A DNA stretch of 50,934 nt from Gemmatimonadales bacterium (GCA_009838765.1 VXQX01000093.1:1-50934); one strand, 5' to 3'; shown: positions 25,658 through 34,020, counted from the first letter of the stretch. The notes: generated from the sequence alone by a model not told the origin. Translations and numbers: made by a program.

Positions 25658-25737
25658 GGACCGCTTGCAGGGCCGGGAACGTCGATCCTATCCTCAAAGC
25701 GCGACGGGAAACGCACGGCCCCTGATTGCCGCGGACC
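25658..25737 (+). ncRNA. Candidate structured RNA or leader element
   Basis: Three nested helices can be drawn by hand. GGACCGC (25658-25664) pairs with GCGGACC (25731-25737) with one A-A mismatch. CAGGGCCG (25668-25675) pairs with CGGCCCCTG (25716-25724) with one bulged C. CGTCG (25680-25684) pairs with CGACG (25702-25706) around a 17-nt loop. Purine-rich internal loops (GGAA and GGAAACGCA) separate the last two. It lies 65 nt upstream of the small gene at 25802. It matches no riboswitch class I can recognise; GC-rich sequence can fold this way by chance. Confidence 0.3.
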
Positions 25738-25801
25738 TCCGGCGTCCGTTCGGATAAAGAGAGCGAAACCCTCGAATTTTCTTGCGAGTGTGCCCCTGAC
25801 A

Positions 25802-25984
25802 ATGATGGCATCATCCGACTGTAGCCTCGTCAACGTCGTCGTGGATCTCCCCAAGGAGCTTGCCGCGGATGTGGAGGCCGTGCGCCAGCGAGATCCCGAG
25901 TTCCTCGAGCGTGCCATACAGTACGTCCTGGCCCGCCGCATCATCTTCGAAGAACTCAAGACCCCCGCCTCGAGACACCGCTGA
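25802..25984 (+). CDS. Small ribbon-helix-helix-like protein
   Basis: A 60-residue protein from ATG 25802 (a second ATG follows at once; a GTG lies at 25790). The order is a short beta strand (VNVVVDLP), a helix (ELAADVEAVRQ) and a second helix (PEFLERAIQYVLARRIIFEEL). This fits the Arc/MetJ-type ribbon-helix-helix DNA-binding fold by pattern only. No clear Shine-Dalgarno is seen. It follows the long non-coding stretch with inverted repeats. It could equally be a small protein of unknown role. Confidence 0.5.
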   Translation: MMASSDCSLVNVVVDLPKELAADVEAVRQRDPEFLERAIQYVLARRIIFEELKTPASRHR

Positions 25985-26118
25985 AAGAGACGGCCGACGA
26001 GCTCGCGTCGGCGAAGCGTACGTCGCGGACCATGGACCGCGGTCCCGGCCGGAGGCGTTGACGCCCGTCCCACCCGGGGCTACATCGCGCAGGGAGTGGC
26101 GAGCGGGGAGGTGAGGGG

Positions 26119-26520
26119 TTGGCCAGCGATTGCGAGCCGAGTATAGCCGTGTCCTCCGATACGGAGCGTCCAGCGCCCGGTCGGGATGCCGAGAGGGGAT
26201 CGGAGTCCGACGAAGGCGTACTGCGAGCAAAATACGCCGACTACTGCTCGGCTCAACTCACCGAAGTATTCCTCTCCCTGTCCGAAGAGCGCATCTACGA
26301 GATCGTGGAAGAGGAAGCCCGCGCGCAGGCGTTCGGCCAGGAGCGCCTGGGGTTCCAGACGATGGTCCGACTCGCGACCAAGCGACTGCGGGAGAGCGTG
26401 CCGCTGCCCGATTTCGAGACGTGGCGCCGCGACTACGAAGCTGCTCCCGAGGAGTATGAAGCCTACCTGATGGGCCTGTGGCGGCAGCGTTCGGAGGAAG
26501 AGGCCCCCGAGCCCGATTGA
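26119..26520 (+). CDS. Helical protein of unknown function
   Basis: A 133-residue soluble protein. The start is a TTG preceded by a strong ribosome site (GGAGGTGAGG, ending a few bases upstream); a GTG at 26149 is an alternative. The first 30 residues are polar and probably disordered. The remainder is helical and highly charged (EERIYEIVEEEARAQAFGQ, FETWRRDYEAAPEEYEAYL). It is followed after 6 bp by another small gene and then a GTGA-coupled glycosyltransferase, so these form one unit. I recognise no family. The 134 bp before it hold nothing I can name. Confidence 0.6.
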   Translation: MASDCEPSIAVSSDTERPAPGRDAERGSESDEGVLRAKYADYCSAQLTEVFLSLSEERIYEIVEEEARAQAFGQERLGFQTMVRLATKRLRESVPLPDFETWRRDYEAAPEEYEAYLMGLWRQRSEEEAPEPD

Positions 26521-26526
26521 GTCGCG

Positions 26527-26856
26527 GTGGAATCGGAGGGCGTATTGCCTGAAGATCAGAACGACGCAGCCGACAGCGCCGAAGAAGGACGCCCCCAATT
26601 GCGGATGTGGGATGAAGCGGGCCAGGAGACCGCCATCGGGAGCCTCGATGACGGGGAACGCCGGTGGAACATCCTGGTCGTCGCCGAACCGGTCGCCGAA
26701 GACCTCGTTCGGGGCTGGCTCTCCTTTCGGCTCGACGACGAGAGGTACGACACGGCTCCCGTGATCATGGAGGAAACGGTGGCGCGCGTCGTCGAGCGGG
26801 CCGTCGAACTCCCCGAGCCCATGTTGCGACAGCTCTTCCTTTCGGCCCGGCGGTGA
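26527..26856 (+). CDS. Small acidic protein of unknown function
   Basis: A 109-residue protein from GTG 26527. The N-terminus is acidic and probably disordered (about 25 residues). It is followed by beta-like segments (RWNILVVAEP, GWLSFRLDDERYDTAPVI) and a C-terminal helix (VARVVERAVELPEPMLRQLF). It sits 6 bp after the helical unknown gene, and its stop overlaps the glycosyltransferase start as GTGA, so the three products are likely made together. I recognise no family. Confidence 0.6.
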   Translation: MESEGVLPEDQNDAADSAEEGRPQLRMWDEAGQETAIGSLDDGERRWNILVVAEPVAEDLVRGWLSFRLDDERYDTAPVIMEETVARVVERAVELPEPMLRQLFLSARR

Positions 26857-28202
26857 CGTCGGCGGGGTCACCCGCTGACACAGGCGCAGGCCGGCCAGGC
26901 TGGCTCTGGCTCCTCGTGGCCGTCGAAGCGGCGGCGCTCTGGGGCATGGCCTGGGGTGGATCCGGTACTCCGTGGCCGGCGATTCCGCTGTGGGTCGTGG
27001 CGTTCGCGGCCTATCTCGGGGCGGCCCGTTGCGCCGCCGCGCCACGCCGGGCGGGTTCGATCCGCCGGCATGTCTGGACCGCCGGAATCGCCCTCCGAGC
27101 GGGCGTCGTCCCCTCGGCGCCCGCCCTTTCCGAGGACATCTACCGGTACCTGTGGGACGGCTGGGTACAGTCCGCCGGCGTGAATCCCTACGCACATCCC
27201 CCCTCGGCGACGGCGCTCGAAGAGCTGCGCACCGCATGGTGGCCGCTCATCAATCACGCGGACGTGCCCACGATCTATCCGCCGGGGGCTCAGATCGTCT
27301 TCGCGCTTCTGGCCTCGGCCGGCCCCGCGTGGTGGATCTTCAAGCTGGCGTGGCTCGCGGCGGACCTGCTGGTGGCACGGCTGATCGACAGGCTTTCGTC
27401 CGGCCGGAGCGCGCTCCCGCTCCTGCTCTACCTCTGGTCGCCGCTCGTCGTCGTCGAAGTGGCCTGGAGCGGGCATCTCGACCCGTTCGGGGTCGCCCCC
27501 ATGCTGGGCGCCGTGGCGCTCGCGGGCAGCGCAGCGGTCCCGGCGTGGCGATCCGGCGCCCTGCTCGGGCTCGGCGGCGCGGTGAAGTTCGCCCCTCTCG
27601 CCGCGCTCCCGGCTCTCTTCCGGCTGCGCGGCCCCGGGGCGCTGGCCGCCGCCGTCGTCGTGCCCCTCCTTCTCTATGTGCCGTATGTCGGCGCGGGGTC
27701 CGCCCTCTTCGATGGTCTGCGGACCTACACGGACCTCTGGGCGTTCAACGGCGGCCTCTACCGGGTCCTCGAACAGTTGCCCGGGCACCCGGATCTCGCG
27801 AAGTGGATCGGCGCGTCGATCGTCGGCGCCATCGCGTTACGCGCCGCGCTCCGCCGCTGGCCGCTGGAACGCGCGCTCCTGTGGACGATCGGAGCCGCCC
27901 TCCTCCTCTCTCCGACCCTCCACCCGTGGTATCTCCTCTGGGTGCTGCCGTTCGCCTGTCTCTCGGCGAATCGGGGGTGGCTCCTGTTCAGCGGGACCGT
28001 GTTCCTCGCGTACGCCGGGAGGGACGCCTACATCGCCACAGGGGCGTGGCCGGAACCGGCCTGGCTAGCGTGGGTGATCCACGGGCCGCCGCTGGCCCTC
28101 CTGGCCTGGGATGGCTGGCGCGGGCGCGGTTCTCAGGGACTCGCGCGCGGTGAGGGCGTACCCCGCGGCGAAGAGGGCCGTGAAGGGCAGGACGGCGGGT
28201 GA
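26853..28202 (+). CDS. GT-C-type membrane glycosyltransferase, GT87/mannosyltransferase-like
   Basis: A 449-residue protein with about ten membrane helices. The loop motif EDIYRYLWDGWVQSAGVNPY near residue 90 is typical of polyprenol-phosphate-sugar-dependent GT-C enzymes; its acidic pair is the expected catalytic site. A later HPWYLLWVLPF segment is also family-like. It would transfer a sugar from a lipid carrier to an envelope glycan on the outer face of the inner membrane; donor and acceptor are unknown. The GTG start overlaps the previous stop as GTGA. Its last 138 bp (a Gly/Arg/Glu-rich tail) lie antisense to the end of the neighbouring GT2 gene. Confidence 0.8.
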   Translation: MTSAGSPADTGAGRPGWLWLLVAVEAAALWGMAWGGSGTPWPAIPLWVVAFAAYLGAARCAAAPRRAGSIRRHVWTAGIALRAGVVPSAPALSEDIYRYLWDGWVQSAGVNPYAHPPSATALEELRTAWWPLINHADVPTIYPPGAQIVFALLASAGPAWWIFKLAWLAADLLVARLIDRLSSGRSALPLLLYLWSPLVVVEVAWSGHLDPFGVAPMLGAVALAGSAAVPAWRSGALLGLGGAVKFAPLAALPALFRLRGPGALAAAVVVPLLLYVPYVGAGSALFDGLRTYTDLWAFNGGLYRVLEQLPGHPDLAKWIGASIVGAIALRAALRRWPLERALLWTIGAALLLSPTLHPWYLLWVLPFACLSANRGWLLFSGTVFLAYAGRDAYIATGAWPEPAWLAWVIHGPPLALLAWDGWRGRGSQGLARGEGVPRGEEGREGQDGG

Positions 28203-29534
28203 TCCGACGAGCGCCGTGTTCACGACGGCGCCGGCGAGCGTCGCGGCAAGTGCCAGGCGCAGGAGCGCGGGCCCGCTCGAGAGCCGGACCCGATACGCCA
28301 CGACGGGTTGGAAGCCGCGCTTCGGCGTGCGGACGAAGGGCGTGCGGGTGCCGCGGCAGGCTCGCGCGACGGCAAAGGTGAGGGGCACGCCGAGCCCCAG
28401 CCCGAGGAGCAGCGCTTCGACGATGCGGCGTCCGAGTCGCCGGCGCCCGCGGATCCACCCGGCGGACCCGTAGAAGAGCACGAACGGGACGGTGGCGAGG
28501 AGCACGGCGGCGACATGAACGGCGACCGGGAGGCCGAAGCCGGTCGCCGTCGCCCACCCGGCCCCCGCGAGCGCGGCCGCCATCGTGAGCGTCAGCGGAT
28601 GGACGACGTGGCCCACGAGATGGGCTGTCGCCTCGAACTTGATCGCCGCCGGCACGGGGGCGCGCCAGATCCGCGGCAACAGCTTCCGTGCGCTCTGGAT
28701 GCCGCCCTGCGTCCACCGGCTCTGCTGGATCTCCACCGCGCGCAGATTCGCGGGCAGCTCGGCGGGCACTCGGACATCGTCCCGGTACACGAATCGCCAG
28801 CCCGCGAGCTGGGCGCGGTAGCTGAGGTCGACGTCCTCGGTCAGCGTGTCGCTCTGCCAACCCCCCGCCGCCTGCACGCACGCCTTGCGCCACATTCCGC
28901 CGGAGCCGTTGAAGTTGAAGAAGAGACCGGCGCGGTATCGCGCCTCGTGCTCGATCGCGAAGTGCGCGTCGAGGAAGAGCGCCTGGGCTCGCGTCAGCCA
29001 GCTCGCGTCGGGCGAGAGGTGATCCCAGGCCGCCTGCACCGCCCCCACGCCGGGGTCCGTGAACGGGGGGAGCAACTCCCGGATCAACTCCGGGGACGGA
29101 ACGAAGTCCGCGTCCAGGACGAGCAGGAAGTCGCCGCGGGCGAGGGATACGCCGTGAGCGAGCGCGCCGGCCTTGAACCCCTCGCGGGATCCCCGCCGCA
29201 CGTGCCGGATGTCGATCCCGCGCGCCCGCCATTCGCGCACCCGCCGCGCGGCGATCGCCACCGTCTCGTCGTCCGAGTCGTCCAGCAGCTGGATTTCGAG
29301 GCGGTCCGCCGGATAGCGCAGGCGGCAGGCCGCGTCGATGAGCCGTTCGACGACGTTGGCTTCGTTGAAGACGGGCAGCTGTACCGTGACGACCGGTAGC
29401 GGGCCGTCCCAGGCGCGCGATTCCACCCGGGCGGGCCGGCGCATCCGCAGCCAGAGCAGACGCAGCCGGTGCGCCCCGAAGGGGGCGAGGAGGGCGAGAA
29501 GCGCCAGGTACGCCAGCGGTCCGACATCGCTCAT
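28065..29534 (-). CDS. GT2 membrane glycosyltransferase, processive-type motifs
   Basis: A 489-residue family 2 glycosyltransferase. It has an N-terminal membrane helix and a catalytic domain with VQLPVFNEANVVERL, a DxD-type LVLDADF, TEDVDLSYR and the QQSRWTQGG form of the QxxRW motif. At least four C-terminal membrane helices follow. The motif set resembles cellulose synthase/CsbB-like enzymes that make beta-linked polysaccharides or glycolipids. The ATG overlaps the stop codon of a small upstream frame as ATGA. The final 45 or so residues are encoded antisense to the GT-C gene tail, suggesting the two genes were pushed together or one tail extended. Confidence 0.85.
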   Translation of the reverse strand: MSDVGPLAYLALLALLAPFGAHRLRLLWLRMRRPARVESRAWDGPLPVVTVQLPVFNEANVVERLIDAACRLRYPADRLEIQLLDDSDDETVAIAARRVREWRARGIDIRHVRRGSREGFKAGALAHGVSLARGDFLLVLDADFVPSPELIRELLPPFTDPGVGAVQAAWDHLSPDASWLTRAQALFLDAHFAIEHEARYRAGLFFNFNGSGGMWRKACVQAAGGWQSDTLTEDVDLSYRAQLAGWRFVYRDDVRVPAELPANLRAVEIQQSRWTQGGIQSARKLLPRIWRAPVPAAIKFEATAHLVGHVVHPLTLTMAAALAGAGWATATGFGLPVAVHVAAVLLATVPFVLFYGSAGWIRGRRRLGRRIVEALLLGLGLGVPLTFAVARACRGTRTPFVRTPKRGFQPVVAYRVRLSSGPALLRLALAATLAGAVVNTALVGSPAVLPFTALFAAGYALTARESLRTAPAPAIPGQEGQRRPVDHPR

Positions 29535-29692
29535 CGCGCGAGCCCGATCTCATCCGCGCGGAAGTCGAGCCGGTCGAGGGCGATGGTGCCGTCGCTCGCC
29601 GTCGGAGAAGTCGGGCAAACGAACAGGCCGCCCACGCAGCGGGCGAGTCGGAAGCGTCGGGACGCGGTGGCCGCCGAAGCGGTGACGGACAT
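29531..29692 (-). CDS. Probable small protein translationally coupled to the GT2
   Basis: A 53-residue frame with a strong Shine-Dalgarno (CGGAGGA, about 6-7 nt before the ATG at 29692) and an ATGA stop-start overlap with the GT2 gene. By my count 45 of 53 codons end in G or C, as in real genes here. The sequence is Ala/Ser/Thr-rich at the start, then basic (RRFRLAR) with two Cys (RCVGGLFVC), ending acidic. No family is recognised. It may be a genuine small protein or a leader cistron that delivers ribosomes to the GT2 start. Confidence 0.5.
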   Translation of the reverse strand: MSVTASAATASRRFRLARCVGGLFVCPTSPTASDGTIALDRLDFRADEIGLAR

Positions 29693-29791
29693 TCTGATCC
29701 TCCGGAGTCTTGACCGTGGGCCACCAAGATGCCTTCGGCTGCGGGCCGGGGACAGGAGCGCGCCGCCATCGATTCGGCTACGTTGCCCTTG

Positions 29792-31384
29792 ATGCGGCAA
29801 ACGACGACAGCGACGCCAGCACAGCCACGCGAGACCGCCGACGGCCGGGAGCCGCTCCCGTTCCCGCTGCGCGTGGCCGCCATCGACGTGGGGTCGAACG
29901 CGTTCCGCTTCGTCGCGGCCGAGTTCAGCGCCCCGGAGCGCTACGTGGAGCTGGCCTCGGAGCGGGTTCCCGTCCGGCTGGGCCATTCGGCCTTCCTGAC
30001 TGGCGAACTGTCGCCTTCCGCCATCGACCGGACGGTCGAGGGGTTCCGGCGCTTCCGGGAGGAAATCGACCGCCTGGGAATCGAGCATGTGCGCGCCGTG
30101 GCCACCAGCGCGGTCCGGGAGAGCCGCAACGGCGCGGATCTCGTCCGCCGCATCGAAGCGGACGCGGGGATCCGGCTCGATCTCATCTCCGGTACGGATG
30201 AGGCACGGCTCGTGTGGACGTCCGTGAAGCAGCGGTTCGATTTAGGCGACGCCAAGTGGATGCTCGTGGATCTCGGCGGCGGGAGCGTCGAGGTATCGCT
30301 GGCGGATCGGTCCGGGATCATGTGGAGCCAGTCGCACCGGATGGGATCGGTCCGGCTGCTCGAGGAACTCACGGGGGCGGACGATGCGCCCGCGCACTTC
30401 GCGAATCTGCTCGCGGAGTACGCCGCCACGCTGCGCATTCCGCACGCGAGCAAGCACTGGACGCCGGTGCAGCTCATCGCCACCGGCGGCAACATCGAGG
30501 AACTCGCGCGCCTCGCGGGTCACGGCGCCGCCGACGGCACGCGCCGCATCACGCGGGCCGAACTCGCCATGGCGATCGAGGAGTTTTCCCGCCTCTCCTA
30601 CAGCCAGCGCATCGGACGGCTCGGCCTGCGCGAAGACCGGGCCGATGTGATTCTCCCCGCCGCGATCGTGTACGACCGCGTCGCCGAACTCGCGGGAGCC
30701 GAAGAGATTCTCGTCCCCGGAGTCGGCGTGAAGGAGGGCGTGCTGTTCGACCTCGTCGACGAGTTGACGGGCGGCGCCGGTTTCGGGCGGCTGGAGCGGA
30801 TCGTCCACGAGGGAGCGCTCACGCTCGGGCGCCGATACCTCTTCGACGAGGATCACGGGCGACACGTCGCGTCGCTGGCCCTCTCCCTGTTCGACCAGCT
30901 CACCGAGGTCCACGGCCTCGAACCGCGCGACCGGCGGATTCTGCTGGCGGGGGCGATCCTGCACGACATCGGGCAGCACGTCTCCTACGCGAAACACCAC
31001 AAGCACTCGCTCTACCTGATACTTCACAGCGAGATCCCGGGCATCGCGCCGAACGAACTCCCGCTCGTCGCCCTGGTGGCGCGCTACCACCGGCGGGCCG
31101 AACCGCGCGGCGGCCATTACCTGTACCGCGATCTGGGTCCTCGCGACCGCGAGCGGGTGGAGAGGCTCGCCGCCCTCCTCCGCATCGCGGACTCCCTCGA
31201 CCGCGAACACCTCCAGCGCGTGCACAGCATCGAGGCGCGCGTGCACGCGCACAGGCTCGAACTCCGTCTCGAGCGGAGAGGAAGCCTGCTCCTCGAGCAG
31301 TGGGCGCTGCGAAAAAAGGGGAAGCTCTTCGCCCGCATCTTCGGCCTCGAACCGTACGTCACCTTCGACCTGGCCTCCGACTGA
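29792..31384 (+). CDS. ppx: Ppx/GppA-family exopolyphosphatase with HD-type C-terminal domain
   Basis: A 530-residue protein from ATG 29792; an ATG at 29729 would add 21 poorly conserved residues. It hydrolyses terminal phosphate from polyphosphate and/or pppGpp. The actin-like ATPase fold has AAIDVGSNAFRF, ATSAVRESRNG and LVDLGGGSVEV. The C-terminal half carries an HD-like region (GAILHDIGQHVSY, HHKHSLYL). It lies 170 bp before ppk1 on the same strand, so synthesis and breakdown of polyphosphate are encoded together. Ppx and GppA cannot be separated by sequence alone. Confidence 0.88.
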   Translation: MRQTTTATPAQPRETADGREPLPFPLRVAAIDVGSNAFRFVAAEFSAPERYVELASERVPVRLGHSAFLTGELSPSAIDRTVEGFRRFREEIDRLGIEHVRAVATSAVRESRNGADLVRRIEADAGIRLDLISGTDEARLVWTSVKQRFDLGDAKWMLVDLGGGSVEVSLADRSGIMWSQSHRMGSVRLLEELTGADDAPAHFANLLAEYAATLRIPHASKHWTPVQLIATGGNIEELARLAGHGAADGTRRITRAELAMAIEEFSRLSYSQRIGRLGLREDRADVILPAAIVYDRVAELAGAEEILVPGVGVKEGVLFDLVDELTGGAGFGRLERIVHEGALTLGRRYLFDEDHGRHVASLALSLFDQLTEVHGLEPRDRRILLAGAILHDIGQHVSYAKHHKHSLYLILHSEIPGIAPNELPLVALVARYHRRAEPRGGHYLYRDLGPRDRERVERLAALLRIADSLDREHLQRVHSIEARVHAHRLELRLERRGSLLLEQWALRKKGKLFARIFGLEPYVTFDLASD

Positions 31385-31397
31385 CTCGACTCGGCCT

Positions 31398-31437
31398 CCG
31401 ACGGAATTCGCCGCGGCCCCCGACGGAATTCGCCGCG
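31398..31437 (+). repeat. Direct repeat between ppx and ppk1
   Basis: An 18-bp unit (CCGACGGAATTCGCCGCG) occurs at 31398-31415 and again at 31420-31437, a period of 22 bp. It lies just after the ppx stop. It could be a duplicated regulatory site or simple slippage. Confidence 0.55.
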
Positions 31438-31554
31438 CCTCCGACCGACTGAGGCGTCCGAAACAAGCGGAACGGTGGGTGCAGGGCTTATGATTCAGGC
31501 CCTGCGTTCGCAAACGGCCCGCGAAGTGGCCGGAGGAGAGTGGCGGAGAGCCGT

Positions 31555-34020
31555 ATGTCATCCGAGTCGAAAGAGACTTCGAACGAGACTTCGCGTCGAC
31601 CGTGGGTTCATCACGGGAGCCGCCGTCCCGCCGGGATTTCCCCGACGGCGTCGTCCCGCTCCGCCGCCGTGAACCCTGCGCCGCACGAGGCCCCGCCGGT
31701 TCAGGTCCCGGCGCCCGAGGCCCCGACGCCGGGGGCCGCGACACGGGAGGCCGAGACACCCGAGACTCCGGCACGGGAGGCCGCGGCGCCCGTCGAGGTC
31801 GCGCCAGCCCCGGCGAACGGCGCCGACCCCACGCCGCGTCCGTCCGGCCCGCAGGTCGGCCACCGCGTCCAGGGCGTCCCGATGCTCCCGCGCGCCGTGG
31901 CGCCGCAGCCCGTTCCCGACGGCGCGAAGCCGAGCCACCCGTCGCTCTACTTCAACGCGGAACTCAGCTGGCTGGATTTCAACTGGCGCGTGCTCTACCA
32001 GGCCATGGACGAGCGGACCCCGCTGCTGGAGCGACTCCGCTTCCTCGCGATCACGGAGAACAACCTCGACGAATTCGTGATGAAGCAGGTCGGCGGCCTC
32101 AAACGCGTGCTCGGCGCGGGCGTGGTGAAGCCGTCCCCGGACGGCCTGGGGCCCGCCGAGCAGCTGGACCTCGTGCGCGAGGGCGTCCGCACCATGCGGA
32201 CCCGGTTGGCCGAGGTCTGGGAGGACGACCTCCGGCCGCGCCTCGCGGCGGAACTCGACATCGCCGTGCGCGACTTCGAGGACCTGAACGAAGCGGAACG
32301 CGCCCACGTGCGTCGCGTGTTCGCGGATCGGATCTATCCGGTCCTCACGCCGCTGGCCGTCGACCCGGGGCATCCGTTCCCCTTCCTTTCCAACATGAGC
32401 CTCTCGCTCGCCCTGATGCTCGAGCACCCGGAGCGCCGGACCCGCCACTTCGCCCGGGTGAAGATCCCCACGGCGCTGCGCTGGGTCGAACTCCCGGAGA
32501 GCGGGCACGTGGTCCCCGTCGAGCAGGTCGTGCGGCACTTCGCGGGCGAACTCTTCCGCGGGATGAAGATCGAGAGCGCTTCCCTCTTCCGCGTCACCCG
32601 CAACGCGGACGTGGCCCGGGACGAAGAGGTGGCGGACGACCTCCTGCAGATGATCTCGGAGGAGATCCGCGAGCGGCGCTTTGCGCGCGTCGTTCGGCTG
32701 GAAGTCGAGCCCGGCATGCCCGAAGACGTGCGGCAGTTCCTGGTTCGCCAACTCAAGCTGGATGACGAAGACCTGTACGAGATCCCGGGACTGCTCGAGA
32801 TGTCGGGCTTCTGGCAGATCGCGGCCGAGGGCCCCTGGGAGCACCGCCACGAACCCTGGGAGGCGATGATCCCGCCCCGCCTGATCCGCGAAGGCGAGAC
32901 GGAGGATCGTCCCGACATCTTCACGGTGATCCGGGCGGGCGATCTCATGGTGCACCACCCGTACGAGTCCTTCACCGCGACGGTGCAGCAGTTCATCGAA
33001 GAGGCCGCCGCGGATCCCGCGGTCGTGGCCATCAAGCAGACACTCTACCGGACGGCGGAGCACTCGCGGATCATCGCCGCGCTGGTGCGGGCGGCCGAGG
33101 CGGGCAAAGCGGTCGCCGTGCTCGTGGAGGTCACGGCCCGCTTCGACGAAGCCGACAACATGGAGTGGGCGTCCGTGCTGGAGGAGGCCGGCGTCAACGT
33201 GACGTACGGTCTCGTCGGGCTGAAGACGCACGCGAAGGTCGCGCTCGTCGTCCGCGAGGAAGGGGACGAGATCCGCACCTACTGCCACATCGGCACCGGC
33301 AACTACAACTCCGAGACGGCGCAGATCTACGCGGACATCGGGATCCTCACGGCGCGTCCGGAGATCGGGCGCGACGCGGTGAACCTGTTCCACTACCTGA
33401 CCGGGTACGCCCCCGACCAGCAGTACGAGGAACTCATCGTGGCGCCCCGCGACCTGCGACAGGCCCTCACCGCCCGGATCGAGCGCGAGATCTCGCATGT
33501 CGAGGCCGGCCGGCAGGGTCGCATGATCCTGAAGATGAACGGTCTCGACGATCCGAAGATGATCCGGGCCCTCTACGCCGCGTCCGCCGCCGGCGTGAAG
33601 ATCGACCTCATCATCCGCGGCCAGTGCCGGCTCCGCCCGGGGATCCCCGGCTTCAGCGAGAACATCCGCGTGCGCAGCATCGTCGGCCGATTCCTCGAGC
33701 ACGACCGGATCTTCTGGTGGGAGAACGACGGGAACCCCGAGGTGTGGATCGGGAGCGCGGACTGGCGCCGCCGAAACCTCGACGGCCGTGTCGAAGTGCT
33801 GCTGCCCGTCCGCGACAAGCGGATCCGGAAACGCCTGCGCAAGACGCTGCGCTTCGCCCTTCGCGACAATCAGCGCGCCTGGGACCTGCGGCCGTCCGGG
33901 GAGTACGTACTCTGTGAGCCCGCACCGGGCGAGCGCCCCATCGACTACCAGAACCGGATGTTGAAGGCGGTCCGGAAACGCCGCCGCAAGGTGGACGACC
34001 GCTGGAGCGCCTCGCACTGA
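31555..34020 (+). CDS. ppk1: Polyphosphate kinase 1 with long disordered N-terminus
   Basis: An 821-residue enzyme that polymerises the gamma-phosphate of ATP into polyphosphate. The core starts at about residue 132 (LYFNAELSWLDFNWRVL). Hallmarks include TENNLDEFVMKQVGG, AIKQTLYRT and the phospho-histidine region YCHIGTGNYNSETA, with the second phospholipase-D-like half intact to the C-terminus (IDYQNRMLKAVRKRR). The first roughly 125 residues are Pro/Ala/Glu/Thr-rich and absent from typical PPK1; they are presumably disordered. ATG 31555 has a GGAG ribosome site 7-8 nt upstream. It is convergent with phoU. Confidence 0.95.
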   Translation: MSSESKETSNETSRRPWVHHGSRRPAGISPTASSRSAAVNPAPHEAPPVQVPAPEAPTPGAATREAETPETPAREAAAPVEVAPAPANGADPTPRPSGPQVGHRVQGVPMLPRAVAPQPVPDGAKPSHPSLYFNAELSWLDFNWRVLYQAMDERTPLLERLRFLAITENNLDEFVMKQVGGLKRVLGAGVVKPSPDGLGPAEQLDLVREGVRTMRTRLAEVWEDDLRPRLAAELDIAVRDFEDLNEAERAHVRRVFADRIYPVLTPLAVDPGHPFPFLSNMSLSLALMLEHPERRTRHFARVKIPTALRWVELPESGHVVPVEQVVRHFAGELFRGMKIESASLFRVTRNADVARDEEVADDLLQMISEEIRERRFARVVRLEVEPGMPEDVRQFLVRQLKLDDEDLYEIPGLLEMSGFWQIAAEGPWEHRHEPWEAMIPPRLIREGETEDRPDIFTVIRAGDLMVHHPYESFTATVQQFIEEAAADPAVVAIKQTLYRTAEHSRIIAALVRAAEAGKAVAVLVEVTARFDEADNMEWASVLEEAGVNVTYGLVGLKTHAKVALVVREEGDEIRTYCHIGTGNYNSETAQIYADIGILTARPEIGRDAVNLFHYLTGYAPDQQYEELIVAPRDLRQALTARIEREISHVEAGRQGRMILKMNGLDDPKMIRALYAASAAGVKIDLIIRGQCRLRPGIPGFSENIRVRSIVGRFLEHDRIFWWENDGNPEVWIGSADWRRRNLDGRVEVLLPVRDKRIRKRLRKTLRFALRDNQRAWDLRPSGEYVLCEPAPGERPIDYQNRMLKAVRKRRRKVDDRWSASH

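Larger units (their letters stand above)
25200..25801. other. 602-base non-coding stretch with AT-rich core and inverted repeats
   Basis: No supportable gene lies here. The first 220 bp are GC-rich. From about 25410 the sequence becomes AT-richer than its surroundings, with ATTTTTTGAAAAAAAT near 25412. Small symmetric sites include GCATG-TAA-CATGC (25485-25497), GTGGATT...AATCCAC (25531-25552) and TGATCG...CGATCA (25556-25578). The octamer CACAATCC occurs twice (25543 and 25628). A nested potential RNA fold sits at 25658-25737. It is probably the divergent control region for the reductase gene and the small gene at 25802. Confidence 0.6.

Noticed and set aside
25658-25737. Known riboswitch classes (cobalamin, c-di-GMP, SAM, TPP) for the nested fold
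   Set aside because: None of the conserved core motifs I know for these classes is present in the right order.
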